Positions 35,502 through 45,415 of a DNA stretch of 64,000 nucleotides are shown here, piece by piece. The notes under the pieces are model-generated. The model was not told the origin of the DNA, did not search any database, and saw nothing but the letters and a program-made list of their open reading frames with translations. The translations under genes and the position numbers were made by a program. The stretch is from Chitinophagaceae bacterium (lineage in GTDB: Bacteria; Bacteroidota; Bacteroidia; Chitinophagales; Chitinophagaceae): NCBI GenBank assembly GCA_019752295.1, contig JAIEMK010000009.1:1-64000 (forward strand), in the 5' to 3' direction. Positions within the stretch are counted from its first letter, which is position 1. The number at the start of each line of letters is the position of its first letter.

Positions 35502-36329
35502 ATGGTAGTTTTTCCAAATTGTAAAATCAACCTTGGCTTGCATATTACCCGCAAAAGAGAGGATGGTTACCACGATCTTGAAACAGTATTTTATCCAGTC
35601 GGCATCACAGATGTACTCGAGATCATTTCAAATTCTGATAAAAATTCAACAGAACCAATTCAGTATTCGGCATCAGGCCTTTCAGTAAATGGTTCAGTCA
35701 ATACTAACTTATGCGTAAAAGCATATCACCTGTTGAAGTTGCAGTTTCCACAAATACCACCCATAAAAATGCACCTCCACAAAAACATACCCATGGGTGC
35801 CGGTCTGGGAGGAGGCAGTGCTGACGGCGCTTTTACACTTCAGTTACTGAATCATAAATATCAACTTGAATTGAGCGAAAAAGAATTGATCGATTACGCT
35901 TTAAAATTAGGAAGTGATTGCCCTTTTTTTATCATCAACAAAGCTTGTATTGGAAAAGGGCGCGGAGAGATACTGGAAGAGATTTCATTGAACTTGTTGA
36001 ACTACCGGTTTCTGATTGTTAACCCCGGCATCCATATTGCCACCAGTTGGGCATTTTCAAATATCGTTCCGGCCATTCCAAAATACAGTATCGAAACAAT
36101 CATCCGCGAGCCAATTGCAGAATGGAAGAAAAATCTTGTCAACGACTTTGAAAAACCGGTTGTGGATAAGTATCCCGAAATTGGTCACATCATCAATAGC
36201 TTGTATGCCGCAGGAGCCACTTATGCAGCCCTCTCCGGTAGCGGTAGTACCGTATTTGGCATTTTTGAAAAAGATAATATAGCAGTTCCCAAATTTTCCA
36301 AACCATACTATATCAAGCTTGTTAATTAG
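35502..36329 (+). CDS. ispE: 4-diphosphocytidyl-2-C-methyl-D-erythritol kinase
   Basis: Phosphorylates CDP-methylerythritol in the non-mevalonate isoprenoid pathway. A 275-residue GHMP kinase: the start KINLGLHITRKREDGYHDLETVF, the ATP loop PMGAGLGGGSADGAFTL, and the third motif AALSGSGSTVFGIF are all present. The length is typical of Bacteroidota IspE. It is cotranscribed with the bifunctional nuclease gene. A 153-base gap to gltB follows in which I see no clear promoter or terminator. Confidence 0.96.
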   Translation: MVVFPNCKINLGLHITRKREDGYHDLETVFYPVGITDVLEIISNSDKNSTEPIQYSASGLSVNGSVNTNLCVKAYHLLKLQFPQIPPIKMHLHKNIPMGAGLGGGSADGAFTLQLLNHKYQLELSEKELIDYALKLGSDCPFFIINKACIGKGRGEILEEISLNLLNYRFLIVNPGIHIATSWAFSNIVPAIPKYSIETIIREPIAEWKKNLVNDFEKPVVDKYPEIGHIINSLYAAGATYAALSGSGSTVFGIFEKDNIAVPKFSKPYYIKLVN

Positions 36330-36482
36330 AAATTATCTAACAAAGAGCTAATTTTATTAGATATTTTCAACTATTATCTGTTAGTTTTCATTTTTCATAC
36401 TTCAAATTGCGATTTATGTTGTAAATTGCCACTATCGATTGCCCACCATTGTATTTCCTGAATATTAATAATTCGGTTGCGT

Positions 36483-39400
36483 ATGCTTGACACAACATCC
36501 AATCAAGGATTATACGATCCTTCGTTTGAACATGACGCCTGCGGTATAGGTTTTGTAGCGAATATCAAAGGTCATAAGAGTCATCAACACATTTCTGATG
36601 CTTTAACAGTATTGGAAAATATGGAACACCGCGGAGCCTGCGGTTGTGAAAACAATACCGGCGACGGTGCCGGCATCATGTTGCAAATGCCACATGAATT
36701 TTTCTTTGATGAATGTATCAATCTCGACATCCATTTGCCCGCTTATGGTAAGTATGGTGTTGGATTTTTATTTTTTTCCAAAGAAATCAGAGTGCGTGAA
36801 GAGTGCCGCGATATCTTTAATCGTGCTGCAGAAAAACTAGGACTCGAAATTCTAGGATATCGTAAAGTTCCTGTAAACAGAACGGATATCGGACCTACTG
36901 CACTTTCGGTAGAACCTTGTATGGAACAGGTTTTTATCGCTTGCCCCGATCATATCACCGACCCTGAAGCATTTGAACGCAAGCTCTTTGTTTTGCGTAA
37001 TTATGCTACACATACTATTCAAAACACCGTAATAAAAGACGAAGTTGGATTTTATCTGTCTTCGCTCTCTTATAAAACGATTGTTTATAAAGGTCAGTTG
37101 ACCAGCTTGCAGGTTCGTGGCTATTTCCCCGACCTAAGCGATAAGCGTGTAGTATCTGCATTTGGTTTAGTACACTCACGCTTTGCAACCAACACATTCC
37201 CTTCCTGGAAACTGGCACAACCATTCCGCTATATTGCACACAATGGCGAGATCAATACTTTACAGGGAAATCTAAACTGGTTGCGCACCAGCGAAAAAGG
37301 TTTCACTTCTCCATACTTCAGCAAAGAAGAAATGGATATGTTATTACCGATTGTTACAGGCGGACAGAGCGACTCTGCCAGCCTTGATAACATGATCGAA
37401 CTACTTACCCTAACTGGTCGTTCTTTGCCGCATGTAATGATGATGCTGATACCCGAAGCTTGGGATGGCAATCAGGATATGGACGCGATTAAAAAAGCGT
37501 TCTACGAATTCCACGCGTGCATGATGGAACCCTGGGATGGTCCCGCTTCCATCTCATTTACCGATGGAAAAATTATCGGCGCCACACTCGATCGCAATGG
37601 CTTAAGACCTTCGCGTTATTGCGTTACAAACGATGACCGTGTAATCATGGCATCCGAAACAGGAGTATTACCAATCGATCCTGCTACCATTATTGAAAAA
37701 GGTAGATTGCAACCCGGTAAAATGTTTGTAGTGGACATGGAACAGGGACGCATTATTAGTGATGATGAACTAAAAGCAGATATCTGTTCGCATAAACCTT
37801 ATGCCGAATGGTTAAATAAATATAAGATCCGTTTAGAAGAATTGCCCGAGCCAAGGGTAATGTTTACGCACCTTGAAGCGGATCAGATTTTTAAATATCA
37901 AAAAGGGTTTGGCTATTCTTCAGAAGACCTTGATAATATTATTTCGCCGATGGCGATTGACGGCAAAGAGCCAATCGGTTCAATGGGAACAGATACACCA
38001 CTCGCCGTTTTGAGCGATGAGCCGCAACATTTAAGCAGTTATTTTAAACAGTTATTTGCTCAGGTTACCAACCCCCCTATCGATCCAATCAGAGAAAGGA
38101 TGGTGATGTCGCTTGCTACTTTTGCAGGTAGTACCGGAAACTTATTGGTGGAAGATCCTTTGGCATGTCACGTTGTTGCATTACAACAACCAGTATTAAA
38201 CAGTTACGAGCTCGAAAAGATCAGAAGTATTGATACAGGCGTGTTTCAGGCCAAAACACTTCAAACTTATTTTAGGGCAGATGGCAAACCGGGCTCATTA
38301 AAAAAAGGCCTGGATCGTTTATGCCGATACGCAGTTGATGCAGTAGAAGACGGATTTGAAGTGATTATCCTCACCGACAGGGCGATCGATTCTGACCATG
38401 CTCCGATACCTTCATTACTCGCCACATCAGCAGTACACCACCACCTCATCAGAAAGGGATACCGCGGACAAGTTGGTATCATAGTAGAAGCAGGTGATGT
38501 TTGGGAAGTACATCATTTTGCATGCCTAATTGGCTTTGGTGCCACCGCCATCAATCCTTATTTGGCGATTTCTTCTATTCGCGATATGAAATTGAGTGGC
38601 CGACTGGTTTCGGATCTGGATACAGATTACCTGAAGAAAAATTATGTGAAAGCCGTTAACGAAGGACTATTAAAAGTGTTTTCTAAAATGGGCATTTCTA
38701 CTTTACAATCCTATCAGGGTGCTCAGATTTTTGAGATCATTGGATTGAACAAAGAAGTAGTGGATGCTTATTTCACAGGTGCCACTTCCAGAATTGAAGG
38801 AATGGGATTGGATGAAATTGCAAGAGAAACACTTACCAAACACTTATTTGCATTCAGCAGAAAAGATATACCGGTTGATCGCTTACCTGTTGGTGGTTTA
38901 TATCAATGGAAAAGAAAAGGTGAGTTCCATCTATTCAATCCGCAGACCATCCACTTATTACAGCAATCTACCAAGACAAACGACTTCGAGACTTTTAAAA
39001 AGTATTCCAGACTCGTTAATGATCAGTCGGTAAAAGCCTGTACCATTAGAAGTCAGTTTCAGTTTAAACGCAACAGGCCATCTATTTCAATTGATGAAGT
39101 AGAACCTGCAGAATCAATTTATAAAAGATTTGCTTCGGGTGCAATGAGCTTCGGATCCATTTCTTGGGAAGCTCATACCACGCTGGCAATTGCAATGAAC
39201 CGTTTAGGTGGAAAAAGTAATACCGGCGAAGGTGGTGAAGATCCAATTCGTTTTAACCTGATGGAAAATGGCGACTCTATGCGTTCGTCCATTAAACAAG
39301 TGGCTTCTGCACGTTTTGGTGTAACCAGTCATTACCTAACCGAAGCAGATGAAATACAAATTAAAATGGCACAGGGTGCTAAGCCTGGTGAGGGCGGACA

Positions 39401-41003
39401 ATTACCGGGCCATAAAGTAGACGATTGGATTGGAAGAACCCGACATTCCACTCCGGGTGTGGGATTGATTTCTCCTCCACCACACCACGATATCTATTCG
39501 ATTGAAGACCTAGCTCAATTAATATTCGACCTTAAGAATGCCAACAGAGCTGCAAGAATCAATGTTAAGCTGGTATCGAAAGCAGGCGTTGGAACCATTG
39601 CCGCCGGAGTTACAAAAGCAAAAGCCGATGTAGTGTTGATTTCTGGTTTTGATGGCGGTACCGGAGCATCTCCGATAAGCTCTATTAAACACGCAGGTTT
39701 GCCTTGGGAATTAGGTTTAGCAGAAACCCATCAAACATTGGTTAGGAATAAGTTACGTAGTCGCGTGGTAGTTCAGGCGGATGGACAAATGAAGACCGGA
39801 AGGGATATTGCCATAGCAACTTTATTGGGCGCTGAAGAATGGGGCGTAGCTACTGCTGCACTGATTGTAGAAGGTTGTATTATGATGCGTAAATGCCATT
39901 TAAATACCTGTCCCGTGGGTGTTGCCACACAGGATCCGGAATTGCGCAAACGCTTTAAAGGAGACCCTGACCATATCGTGAATTTCTTCAAATTCATAAC
40001 ACAGGAACTGAGAGAGATTATGGCTGAGCTGGGCTATAAAACGGTGAACGAAATGGTTGGCCAGGTAGAAAACCTTGAAATGAGGGAAGGAATTACACAC
40101 TGGAAATATAGCAAGCTCGATCTGTCGCCAATTCTATACAAAGAACCCGCTTCTTTATCTACCGGCCTATACAAGCAGGAAGAACAGGATCACGGCATCA
40201 GCGATGTGTTGGACTGGAAACTGCTGAAGATTGCACAACCCGCAATCGATCATCAGGAAAGGGTTCAGGCCAGCTTTGATATCAAGAACACCGACAGAAC
40301 CGTTGGTACCATTGTATCGAACGAGATTACAAAAAAATATAAGGCAGAGGGATTACCCGACGATACTATCCACTTCAATTTCAGAGGTACAGCCGGACAG
40401 AGCTTTGGTGCATTTAACGCCAAAGGAATTACGCATGAACTGGAAGGTGATGCAAACGATTATTTCGGCAAAGGATTAAGCGGAGCCAAATTGATTGTGT
40501 ATCCCGACAGAACAGCCAAATTTGTTCCGGAAGAAAATATCCTGATCGGTAACGTAGCATTTTATGGCGCAACTGCCGGAGAAGCCTATATCAGAGGAAA
40601 AGCTGGCGAGCGTTTTTGTGTAAGAAACTCTGGCGCAAACGTAGTGGTTGAAGGAGTTGGCGATCACGGATGTGAGTACATGACTGGAGGTATTGCCTTG
40701 ATACTTGGTTCTACAGGCCGCAACTTTGCAGCAGGTATGAGCGGAGGTATTGCATATATATATGATGTGGATGCTTCATTTGCTTCACGTTGCAATAAAG
40801 AGATGATCGATCTGGATCCTATCGACAGCAATGATGCGTCTGTGCTCAACGATATGATATCAAAGCATTACGCCTATACTGCCAGTGCTGTAGCGAAATT
40901 CGTATTGGGAGATTTTGAAAATCAACTGAAGAATTTTGTGAAAGTATTTCCGAAAGATTACAAAAAAGTACTGGCCGATAAAAAGGAAAAAATCGCAGGA
41001 TAA
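36483..41003 (+). CDS. gltB: Glutamate synthase large subunit
   Basis: Transfers the amide nitrogen of glutamine to 2-oxoglutarate. I chose ATG 36483 (1506 residues) over a TTG 6 bases upstream. The class II glutaminase domain follows a short propeptide: Cys20 in DACGIGFVANI is the nucleophile after processing. The central and FMN-binding synthase domains include GEGGEDPIRFN, KPGEGGQLPGHKV and GFDGGTGASPISS. The 3Fe-4S cluster cysteines are in RKCHLNTCPVGVATQ. The C-terminal GXGXG beta-helix domain closes the chain (GLSGAKLIVYPD, GERFCVRNSGANVVVEGVGDHG). The small subunit gene follows 36 bases later. Confidence 0.98.
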   Translation: MLDTTSNQGLYDPSFEHDACGIGFVANIKGHKSHQHISDALTVLENMEHRGACGCENNTGDGAGIMLQMPHEFFFDECINLDIHLPAYGKYGVGFLFFSKEIRVREECRDIFNRAAEKLGLEILGYRKVPVNRTDIGPTALSVEPCMEQVFIACPDHITDPEAFERKLFVLRNYATHTIQNTVIKDEVGFYLSSLSYKTIVYKGQLTSLQVRGYFPDLSDKRVVSAFGLVHSRFATNTFPSWKLAQPFRYIAHNGEINTLQGNLNWLRTSEKGFTSPYFSKEEMDMLLPIVTGGQSDSASLDNMIELLTLTGRSLPHVMMMLIPEAWDGNQDMDAIKKAFYEFHACMMEPWDGPASISFTDGKIIGATLDRNGLRPSRYCVTNDDRVIMASETGVLPIDPATIIEKGRLQPGKMFVVDMEQGRIISDDELKADICSHKPYAEWLNKYKIRLEELPEPRVMFTHLEADQIFKYQKGFGYSSEDLDNIISPMAIDGKEPIGSMGTDTPLAVLSDEPQHLSSYFKQLFAQVTNPPIDPIRERMVMSLATFAGSTGNLLVEDPLACHVVALQQPVLNSYELEKIRSIDTGVFQAKTLQTYFRADGKPGSLKKGLDRLCRYAVDAVEDGFEVIILTDRAIDSDHAPIPSLLATSAVHHHLIRKGYRGQVGIIVEAGDVWEVHHFACLIGFGATAINPYLAISSIRDMKLSGRLVSDLDTDYLKKNYVKAVNEGLLKVFSKMGISTLQSYQGAQIFEIIGLNKEVVDAYFTGATSRIEGMGLDEIARETLTKHLFAFSRKDIPVDRLPVGGLYQWKRKGEFHLFNPQTIHLLQQSTKTNDFETFKKYSRLVNDQSVKACTIRSQFQFKRNRPSISIDEVEPAESIYKRFASGAMSFGSISWEAHTTLAIAMNRLGGKSNTGEGGEDPIRFNLMENGDSMRSSIKQVASARFGVTSHYLTEADEIQIKMAQGAKPGEGGQLPGHKVDDWIGRTRHSTPGVGLISPPPHHDIYSIEDLAQLIFDLKNANRAARINVKLVSKAGVGTIAAGVTKAKADVVLISGFDGGTGASPISSIKHAGLPWELGLAETHQTLVRNKLRSRVVVQADGQMKTGRDIAIATLLGAEEWGVATAALIVEGCIMMRKCHLNTCPVGVATQDPELRKRFKGDPDHIVNFFKFITQELREIMAELGYKTVNEMVGQVENLEMREGITHWKYSKLDLSPILYKEPASLSTGLYKQEEQDHGISDVLDWKLLKIAQPAIDHQERVQASFDIKNTDRTVGTIVSNEITKKYKAEGLPDDTIHFNFRGTAGQSFGAFNAKGITHELEGDANDYFGKGLSGAKLIVYPDRTAKFVPEENILIGNVAFYGATAGEAYIRGKAGERFCVRNSGANVVVEGVGDHGCEYMTGGIALILGSTGRNFAAGMSGGIAYIYDVDASFASRCNKEMIDLDPIDSNDASVLNDMISKHYAYTASAVAKFVLGDFENQLKNFVKVFPKDYKKVLADKKEKIAG

Positions 41004-41039
41004 AGCAATTAAAGACCATTATCTACTAAACCAAATAAA

Positions 41040-42515
41040 ATGGGGAAACCAACAGGTTTTATAGAATTTACGAGAGAATTACCGGGTAGACGCCCTGTTT
41101 CAGAGAGGATTAACGATTACAAAGAATTTGTAGAGCGCTTATCTGATCAAAAGTTGAATCAACAATCCGCCCGTTGTATGAACTGCGGCGTTCCGTTTTG
41201 CCATAACGGATGCCCACTGGGCAATGTCATTCCCGAATTCAATGATGCGGTATATAACAAGAGCTGGGAGGAAGCATACGATATTTTAAGATCAACCAAT
41301 AATTTTCCGGAGTTTACGGGAAGAATATGCCCTGCACCCTGCGAAAGCGCATGCGTATTGGGGATTAATCAACCTGCAATCACCATCGAAGAAATTGAGA
41401 AGCATATTATTGAAATAGCTTTTGACAAAGGCTTTGTAAAGCCACGTAAGCCAAATTTGAGAACAGGCAAAAAAATTGCGGTGGTGGGTTCGGGTCCATC
41501 CGGACTGGCAGCCGCTGCCCAATTGAATTATGCAGGTCATCAGGTTACGGTATTTGAAAGAGATGATGCCCCGGGCGGATTATTACGTTATGGCATCCCC
41601 GATTTTAAATTAGAAAAATGGGTGATCGACCGCAGGGTTAGTGTAATGGAAGAAGAAGGGGTTGTTTTTAAATGCAATGCCAATGTGGGTGTAAATATCA
41701 GCATAAACGATCTACTTCGTGAGTACCATAGTATTGTATTAGCAGGGGGATCAACCGTACCAAGAAATTTACCCATCCCCGGCAGGGAATTAAAAGGGGT
41801 TTATTTCGCCATGGAATTCCTGAAACAACAAAATAAAAGGGTTGCTAACAAGCAGGTAGAATCTGAAGATATTTTTGCTACCGGTAAAAATGTGGTAGTA
41901 ATTGGCGGCGGCGATACGGGAAGCGACTGTGTGGGTACTTCTAACCGACACAAAGCTGCATCCGTAACCCAATTTGAATTGTTGCCAAAACCACCTGAAA
42001 GCAGAAATGCTTCGATGCCATGGCCAACATATCCAATGACTTTAAAAACCACTTCCTCGCACGAAGAAGGCGCCGACAGATACTGGTCGATTGCCACCAA
42101 AGCATTTATCGGGGATGAGTCGGGTAATTTAAAAGCCCTTAGAATTGTGGATCTGGAATGGACTATCGCAGAAGACGGACGACCAACCAAATTTGTAGAA
42201 AAAGAAGGCAGTGAAAGAGAGATTCCTTGCGAACTGGCATTGTTGGCAATGGGATTTGTTCATCCACAACACGAAGGATTAATTAATCAGTTGGGGATTG
42301 AGTTAGACGAAAGAGGTAATGTAAAAGCAAGTGAAAAAGAATTTCAGACCAATATCAATAAGATCTTTACTGCAGGCGATATGCGCCGGGGACAAAGTTT
42401 AGTGGTTTGGGCAATCAGTGAAGGCCGCGAATGTGCCAGAAAAGTAGATGAATACCTTACAGGTGGGCATTCCTTATTAGAAACAAAAGATCATAGCTAT
42501 TCTATCAACGTTTAG
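41040..42515 (+). CDS. gltD: Glutamate synthase small subunit
   Basis: NADPH-oxidising subunit that feeds electrons to GltB. It has 491 residues. N-terminal cysteines for two 4Fe-4S clusters are CMNCGVPFCHNGCPLGN and CPAPCESACVLGIN. The FAD site is KKIAVVGSGPSGLAAAAQL, the NADPH site is NVVVIGGGDTGSDCVGT, and the FAD-closing motif is KIFTAGDMRRGQSLVVWAI. It forms an operon with gltB and ends at a strong terminator. It is cytoplasmic. The upstream partner and exact family length leave little doubt. Confidence 0.98.
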   Translation: MGKPTGFIEFTRELPGRRPVSERINDYKEFVERLSDQKLNQQSARCMNCGVPFCHNGCPLGNVIPEFNDAVYNKSWEEAYDILRSTNNFPEFTGRICPAPCESACVLGINQPAITIEEIEKHIIEIAFDKGFVKPRKPNLRTGKKIAVVGSGPSGLAAAAQLNYAGHQVTVFERDDAPGGLLRYGIPDFKLEKWVIDRRVSVMEEEGVVFKCNANVGVNISINDLLREYHSIVLAGGSTVPRNLPIPGRELKGVYFAMEFLKQQNKRVANKQVESEDIFATGKNVVVIGGGDTGSDCVGTSNRHKAASVTQFELLPKPPESRNASMPWPTYPMTLKTTSSHEEGADRYWSIATKAFIGDESGNLKALRIVDLEWTIAEDGRPTKFVEKEGSEREIPCELALLAMGFVHPQHEGLINQLGIELDERGNVKASEKEFQTNINKIFTAGDMRRGQSLVVWAISEGRECARKVDEYLTGGHSLLETKDHSYSINV

Positions 42516-42536
42516 TTATTCACATCATTCCTTAAA

Positions 42537-42576
42537 AAACCCGTTTGACGAAAAATCAAGCGGGTTTCTTTTTTTA
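42537..42576 (+). terminator. Terminator of gltBD
   Basis: AAACCCGTTTGA at 42537-42548 pairs with TCAAGCGGGTTT at 42556-42567 with one G-T pair, followed by C and eight T. Confidence 0.85.
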
Positions 42577-42670
42577 CGAATAATTTCTAACAAAAAAGCC
42601 TATAAATTAGAGATTCTATAGAAATGTTATTCAGTTTATAAACATTATGATAAATTAAATGTGATATTTA

Positions 42671-42703
42671 TTGACAATAAAAACAATTTTATTCCTACAT
42701 TAG
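42671..42703 (+). promoter_or_regulatory. Candidate promoter of the first amt gene
   Basis: TTG at 42671-42673 and TACATTAG at 42696-42703 (one mismatch to TAnnTTTG) are separated by 22 bases and lie 53 bases before the ATG. No sigma-54 motif is visible in this 240-base leader. Confidence 0.35.
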
Positions 42704-42755
42704 CAATGTAAACATAGTATTAACAAATAAAAACATATCAAAAAGCCCCCTTTAG

Positions 42756-44102
42756 ATGAAAAAAATGACGCTACAGAACACGGTACCATTTATAGTTCTT
42801 TTAGTTGTTGCGGTAGTAGCAGTATTCGTTCCTTCTGTAACCACATTTAATGACGCAGGAAAGTATAACACTGCCGATATTACTTGGATGCTGGTAGCTA
42901 CAGCCTTGGTATTTTTAATGACTCCAGCGCTGGCTTTCTTTTATGGGGGCATGGTGCATCGCAAGAATATACTTTCTACCATGATGAAGAGTATTGTGGC
43001 AACAGGGGTTGTTTCAGTGGTTTGGGTAGTAATTGGTTACAGTTTGTGTTTTGGAGATAGTATCGGTGGATTTATCGGGAACCCTGCAACGCATTTTATG
43101 TTTAAAGGAGTTGTATCGGGAGCGCCATGGAGTCTAACTCCTACAATTCCTCTTTCTTTGTTTGCACTGTTTCAGTTGATGTTCGCCATCATTACACCAG
43201 GATTGGTTGTAGGTGCTGTAGCAGAGCGGATTCGTTTTACATCATACACGGTATTTATATTATTATTCAGCTTATTGGTTTATGCGCCAATTGCGCATTG
43301 GACCTGGCATCCAGACGGATTCCTGTTTAAAATGGGAGCATTGGATTTTGCCGGTGGAACAGTAGTTCATATTTCAGCCGGTTGTGCAGCTTTAGCCGGA
43401 GCATTGGTTTTAAAACGCAGTCAATCGCATATTGAACAGCGTCATATTCCTCCGGCGAATATACCTTATGTGTTGATCGGAACAGGTTTGTTATGGTTTG
43501 GCTGGTTTGGCTTTAACGCGGGATCAGCAGGAGCTGCAAATGCACTGGCGGTATCTGCTTTTGCAACAACCAATACGGCAGCCGCAGCAGCCGGTTTATC
43601 CTGGATGTTCTTTGATGTGATGAGAGGAAAAAAACCTTCAGTACTTGGGTTCTGTATCGGCGCAGTGGTGGGACTTGTAGCCATCACACCTGCTTCGGGC
43701 TATGTTGCAATTCCTCAGAGTATTTTTATTGGTTTTTTAGCTGCTATCATTTCAAATGTAGCAGTACATTATAAAGAGAAATCAAATGTAGACGATCGGC
43801 TGGATGTGTTTCCCTGTCACGGTATTGGCGGAATGGTGGGTATGTTGATGACGGGCATATTTGCTACAAAAACAGTGAATGCAGGTGGAAACGACGGACT
43901 TTGGTATGGCAATATGAGTTTTTTTCTGATACAACTAAAAGCATTGTCAATAGTGGTTTCGTACAGCTTTATCGTTTCTTTTTTGATTTTCAAATTTATT
44001 AATCTGGTGATGCCCATGCGTGTAAGTTTAGAGGATGAGGCCTTGGGGCTTGATGCTACACAGCATAACGAAAAATATGGTCGCAGACCAGAGCTGGCCT
44101 AG
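42756..44102 (+). CDS. amt: Ammonium transporter, twin-His type
   Basis: Inner-membrane ammonium channel of 448 residues with about eleven membrane helices. The family signature TWMLVATALVFLMTPALAFFYGGMVHRKN is at the N-terminus. Both pore histidines are present: His181 in APIAHWTWHPDG and His355 in CHGIGGMVGML. The first hydrophobic segment (about residues 8-26) precedes the Amt core, as often seen in longer Amt proteins. It lies between the gltBD terminator and a porin gene. A 10-bp perfect hairpin follows the stop. Nitrogen supply for GltBD is the obvious role. Confidence 0.96.
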   Translation: MKKMTLQNTVPFIVLLVVAVVAVFVPSVTTFNDAGKYNTADITWMLVATALVFLMTPALAFFYGGMVHRKNILSTMMKSIVATGVVSVVWVVIGYSLCFGDSIGGFIGNPATHFMFKGVVSGAPWSLTPTIPLSLFALFQLMFAIITPGLVVGAVAERIRFTSYTVFILLFSLLVYAPIAHWTWHPDGFLFKMGALDFAGGTVVHISAGCAALAGALVLKRSQSHIEQRHIPPANIPYVLIGTGLLWFGWFGFNAGSAGAANALAVSAFATTNTAAAAAGLSWMFFDVMRGKKPSVLGFCIGAVVGLVAITPASGYVAIPQSIFIGFLAAIISNVAVHYKEKSNVDDRLDVFPCHGIGGMVGMLMTGIFATKTVNAGGNDGLWYGNMSFFLIQLKALSIVVSYSFIVSFLIFKFINLVMPMRVSLEDEALGLDATQHNEKYGRRPELA

Positions 44103-44108
44103 AATTTA

Positions 44109-44142
44109 AAATCTCCAACCCGGTATTTAAACTTGGAGATTT
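44109..44142 (+). terminator. Hairpin after the first amt gene
   Basis: AAATCTCCAA at 44109-44118 pairs perfectly with TTGGAGATTT at 44133-44142 around a 14-nt loop, 6 bases after the stop. Only three T follow without interruption, so termination may be partial. Confidence 0.55.
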
Positions 44143-44172
44143 CAACATATATAGATTATCCTGCCGATTTCT

Positions 44173-44208
44173 ACATGGCATAAACTTCTGACCAAGTTTA
44201 TACCATGT
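44173..44208 (+). promoter_or_regulatory. Hairpin A of a paired, core-sharing hairpin element
   Basis: Outer stem ACATGG (44173-44178) with CCATGT (44203-44208), then a C/A mismatch, then inner stem ATAAACTT (44180-44187) with AAGTTTAT (44194-44201) and loop CTGACC (44188-44193). The inner 21 bases are repeated identically in hairpin B, while the outer stem is unrelated in sequence yet still complementary. Confidence 0.7.
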
Positions 44209-44236
44209 GTACACGATTGCTTCTTAAAAAAATTAA

Positions 44237-44282
44237 GGTACAGCCATATAATAAACTTCTGACCAAGTTTAAAGGCTGTACC
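44237..44282 (+). promoter_or_regulatory. Hairpin B of the paired element, just before the porin gene
   Basis: Outer stem GGTACAGCC (44237-44245) with GGCTGTACC (44274-44282). The inner stem AAACTT (44253-44258) pairs with AAGTTT (44265-44270) around the same CTGACC loop as hairpin A. It ends 27 bases before the porin ATG, so it lies in that gene's leader if transcription starts upstream. Confidence 0.7.
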
Positions 44283-44309
44283 TATTTATTAATCATAAAA
44301 CCAATCGCA

Positions 44310-45377
44310 ATGTTAAAGAAAATTTTAGCACTAACCATCGCATTCTCTGGCTTTATTTCATTAAAAGCCCAAACAGACAGCAGCAAAAAAGCGCCTGTAG
44401 CTACGAACACTTTTACAGCTTCAGTTGATGCTTATTACAGGTCGAGTTTCAACGCACCAGTTGGTAAAACAAACAATCTTACCAGTTTTACCAATTCTCA
44501 AAATTCCTTTGAACTAGGGATGGCTTCCGTTAGATGGGATCACTCTATCGGCAAAATTTCTGCAACTGCCGATCTGGGATTTGGCAGAAGGGCTGCTGAA
44601 TTTTCGTACAACGATGCAGGAACACTCGTAGCTATTAAACAATTATATGTTAGCTATGCGCTCACCGACAAAGTAAAACTAACCATGGGTAAATGGGCCA
44701 CCCATGTTGGATTTGAACTACTTGATGCCTATGCCAACAGAAACTATAGCATGAGTTATGGTTTCTCGTACGGACCATTTTTTCATACCGGTTTAAAAGC
44801 TGATATCTCGTTAGGAGGTAAATCAGCGTTGATGATTGGTGTTGCTAATCCAACTGATAACTCTACCACTACTTCCACTAATAAAGTGGCCATTGCTCAA
44901 TTCAGCACTTCATCTAAATCAGATAAGTTCAAATTATTTCTGAATTATCAGGGAGGAAGTTTGGGTACGGGCACAACCGGTTCAATGAATTCTTTTAATC
45001 AGTTTGATCTGGTATTAAATGGTGTTGTAAGCAGCCAGTTTGGAATTAATTACGACGGAACCATTGCAACTTACAAAACAGACGGAGTAAGCAAAAGCTG
45101 GTCAAGTAATGCAGTCTATTTTAATTATGACCCAAGCAGCAAACTTGGTTGGACCTTACGCGGCGAATATTTCGATGATAAAAAATCGGCCTCTTCAGGT
45201 GCTTTCGGTGCCAGTGTATTTGCTACTACCCTGTCGGCTAATATACATATCGACAACCTTACCATTATTCCTGAACTGCGTTTAGACAGCGGTAGCAGTG
45301 ATCTTTTCTTTAAAAGTGGTGGAACAGCCACAAAATCAACCAGCGGATTCCTGATTGCTGCTGTTTACAAATTCTAG
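44310..45377 (+). CDS. Outer-membrane beta-barrel porin linked to ammonium transport
   Basis: A 355-residue protein from the ATG at 44310; the longer frame from 44205 would code through the hairpin pair and hide the signal peptide. Residues 1-21 are a signal peptide (MLKKILALTIAFSGFISLKAQ). The mature part consists of alternating hydrophobic strands with many Ser, Thr, Gly and aromatic residues (SVDAYYRSSFNAP, VKLTMGKWATHVGFELLDAY, TIIPELRLDSGSS) and ends in the barrel-type strand GFLIAAVYKF. It lies 38 bases before the second amt gene. I infer a passive outer-membrane channel serving ammonium or small nitrogen compounds; substrate is unproven. Confidence 0.85.
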   Translation: MLKKILALTIAFSGFISLKAQTDSSKKAPVATNTFTASVDAYYRSSFNAPVGKTNNLTSFTNSQNSFELGMASVRWDHSIGKISATADLGFGRRAAEFSYNDAGTLVAIKQLYVSYALTDKVKLTMGKWATHVGFELLDAYANRNYSMSYGFSYGPFFHTGLKADISLGGKSALMIGVANPTDNSTTTSTNKVAIAQFSTSSKSDKFKLFLNYQGGSLGTGTTGSMNSFNQFDLVLNGVVSSQFGINYDGTIATYKTDGVSKSWSSNAVYFNYDPSSKLGWTLRGEYFDDKKSASSGAFGASVFATTLSANIHIDNLTIIPELRLDSGSSDLFFKSGGTATKSTSGFLIAAVYKF

Positions 45378-45415
45378 ACAATCAACCATTCTAATATTAA
45401 CCAAAAACAAAGCAA

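Noticed and set aside
42577..42755. Sigma-54 promoter or riboswitch before the first amt gene
   Set aside because: No GG-N10-GC element and no recognisable riboswitch fold in the leader.
44205..44309. N-terminal 35-residue extension of the porin
   Set aside because: It would be read through the hairpin pair and bury the signal peptide; ATG at 44310 is the natural start.
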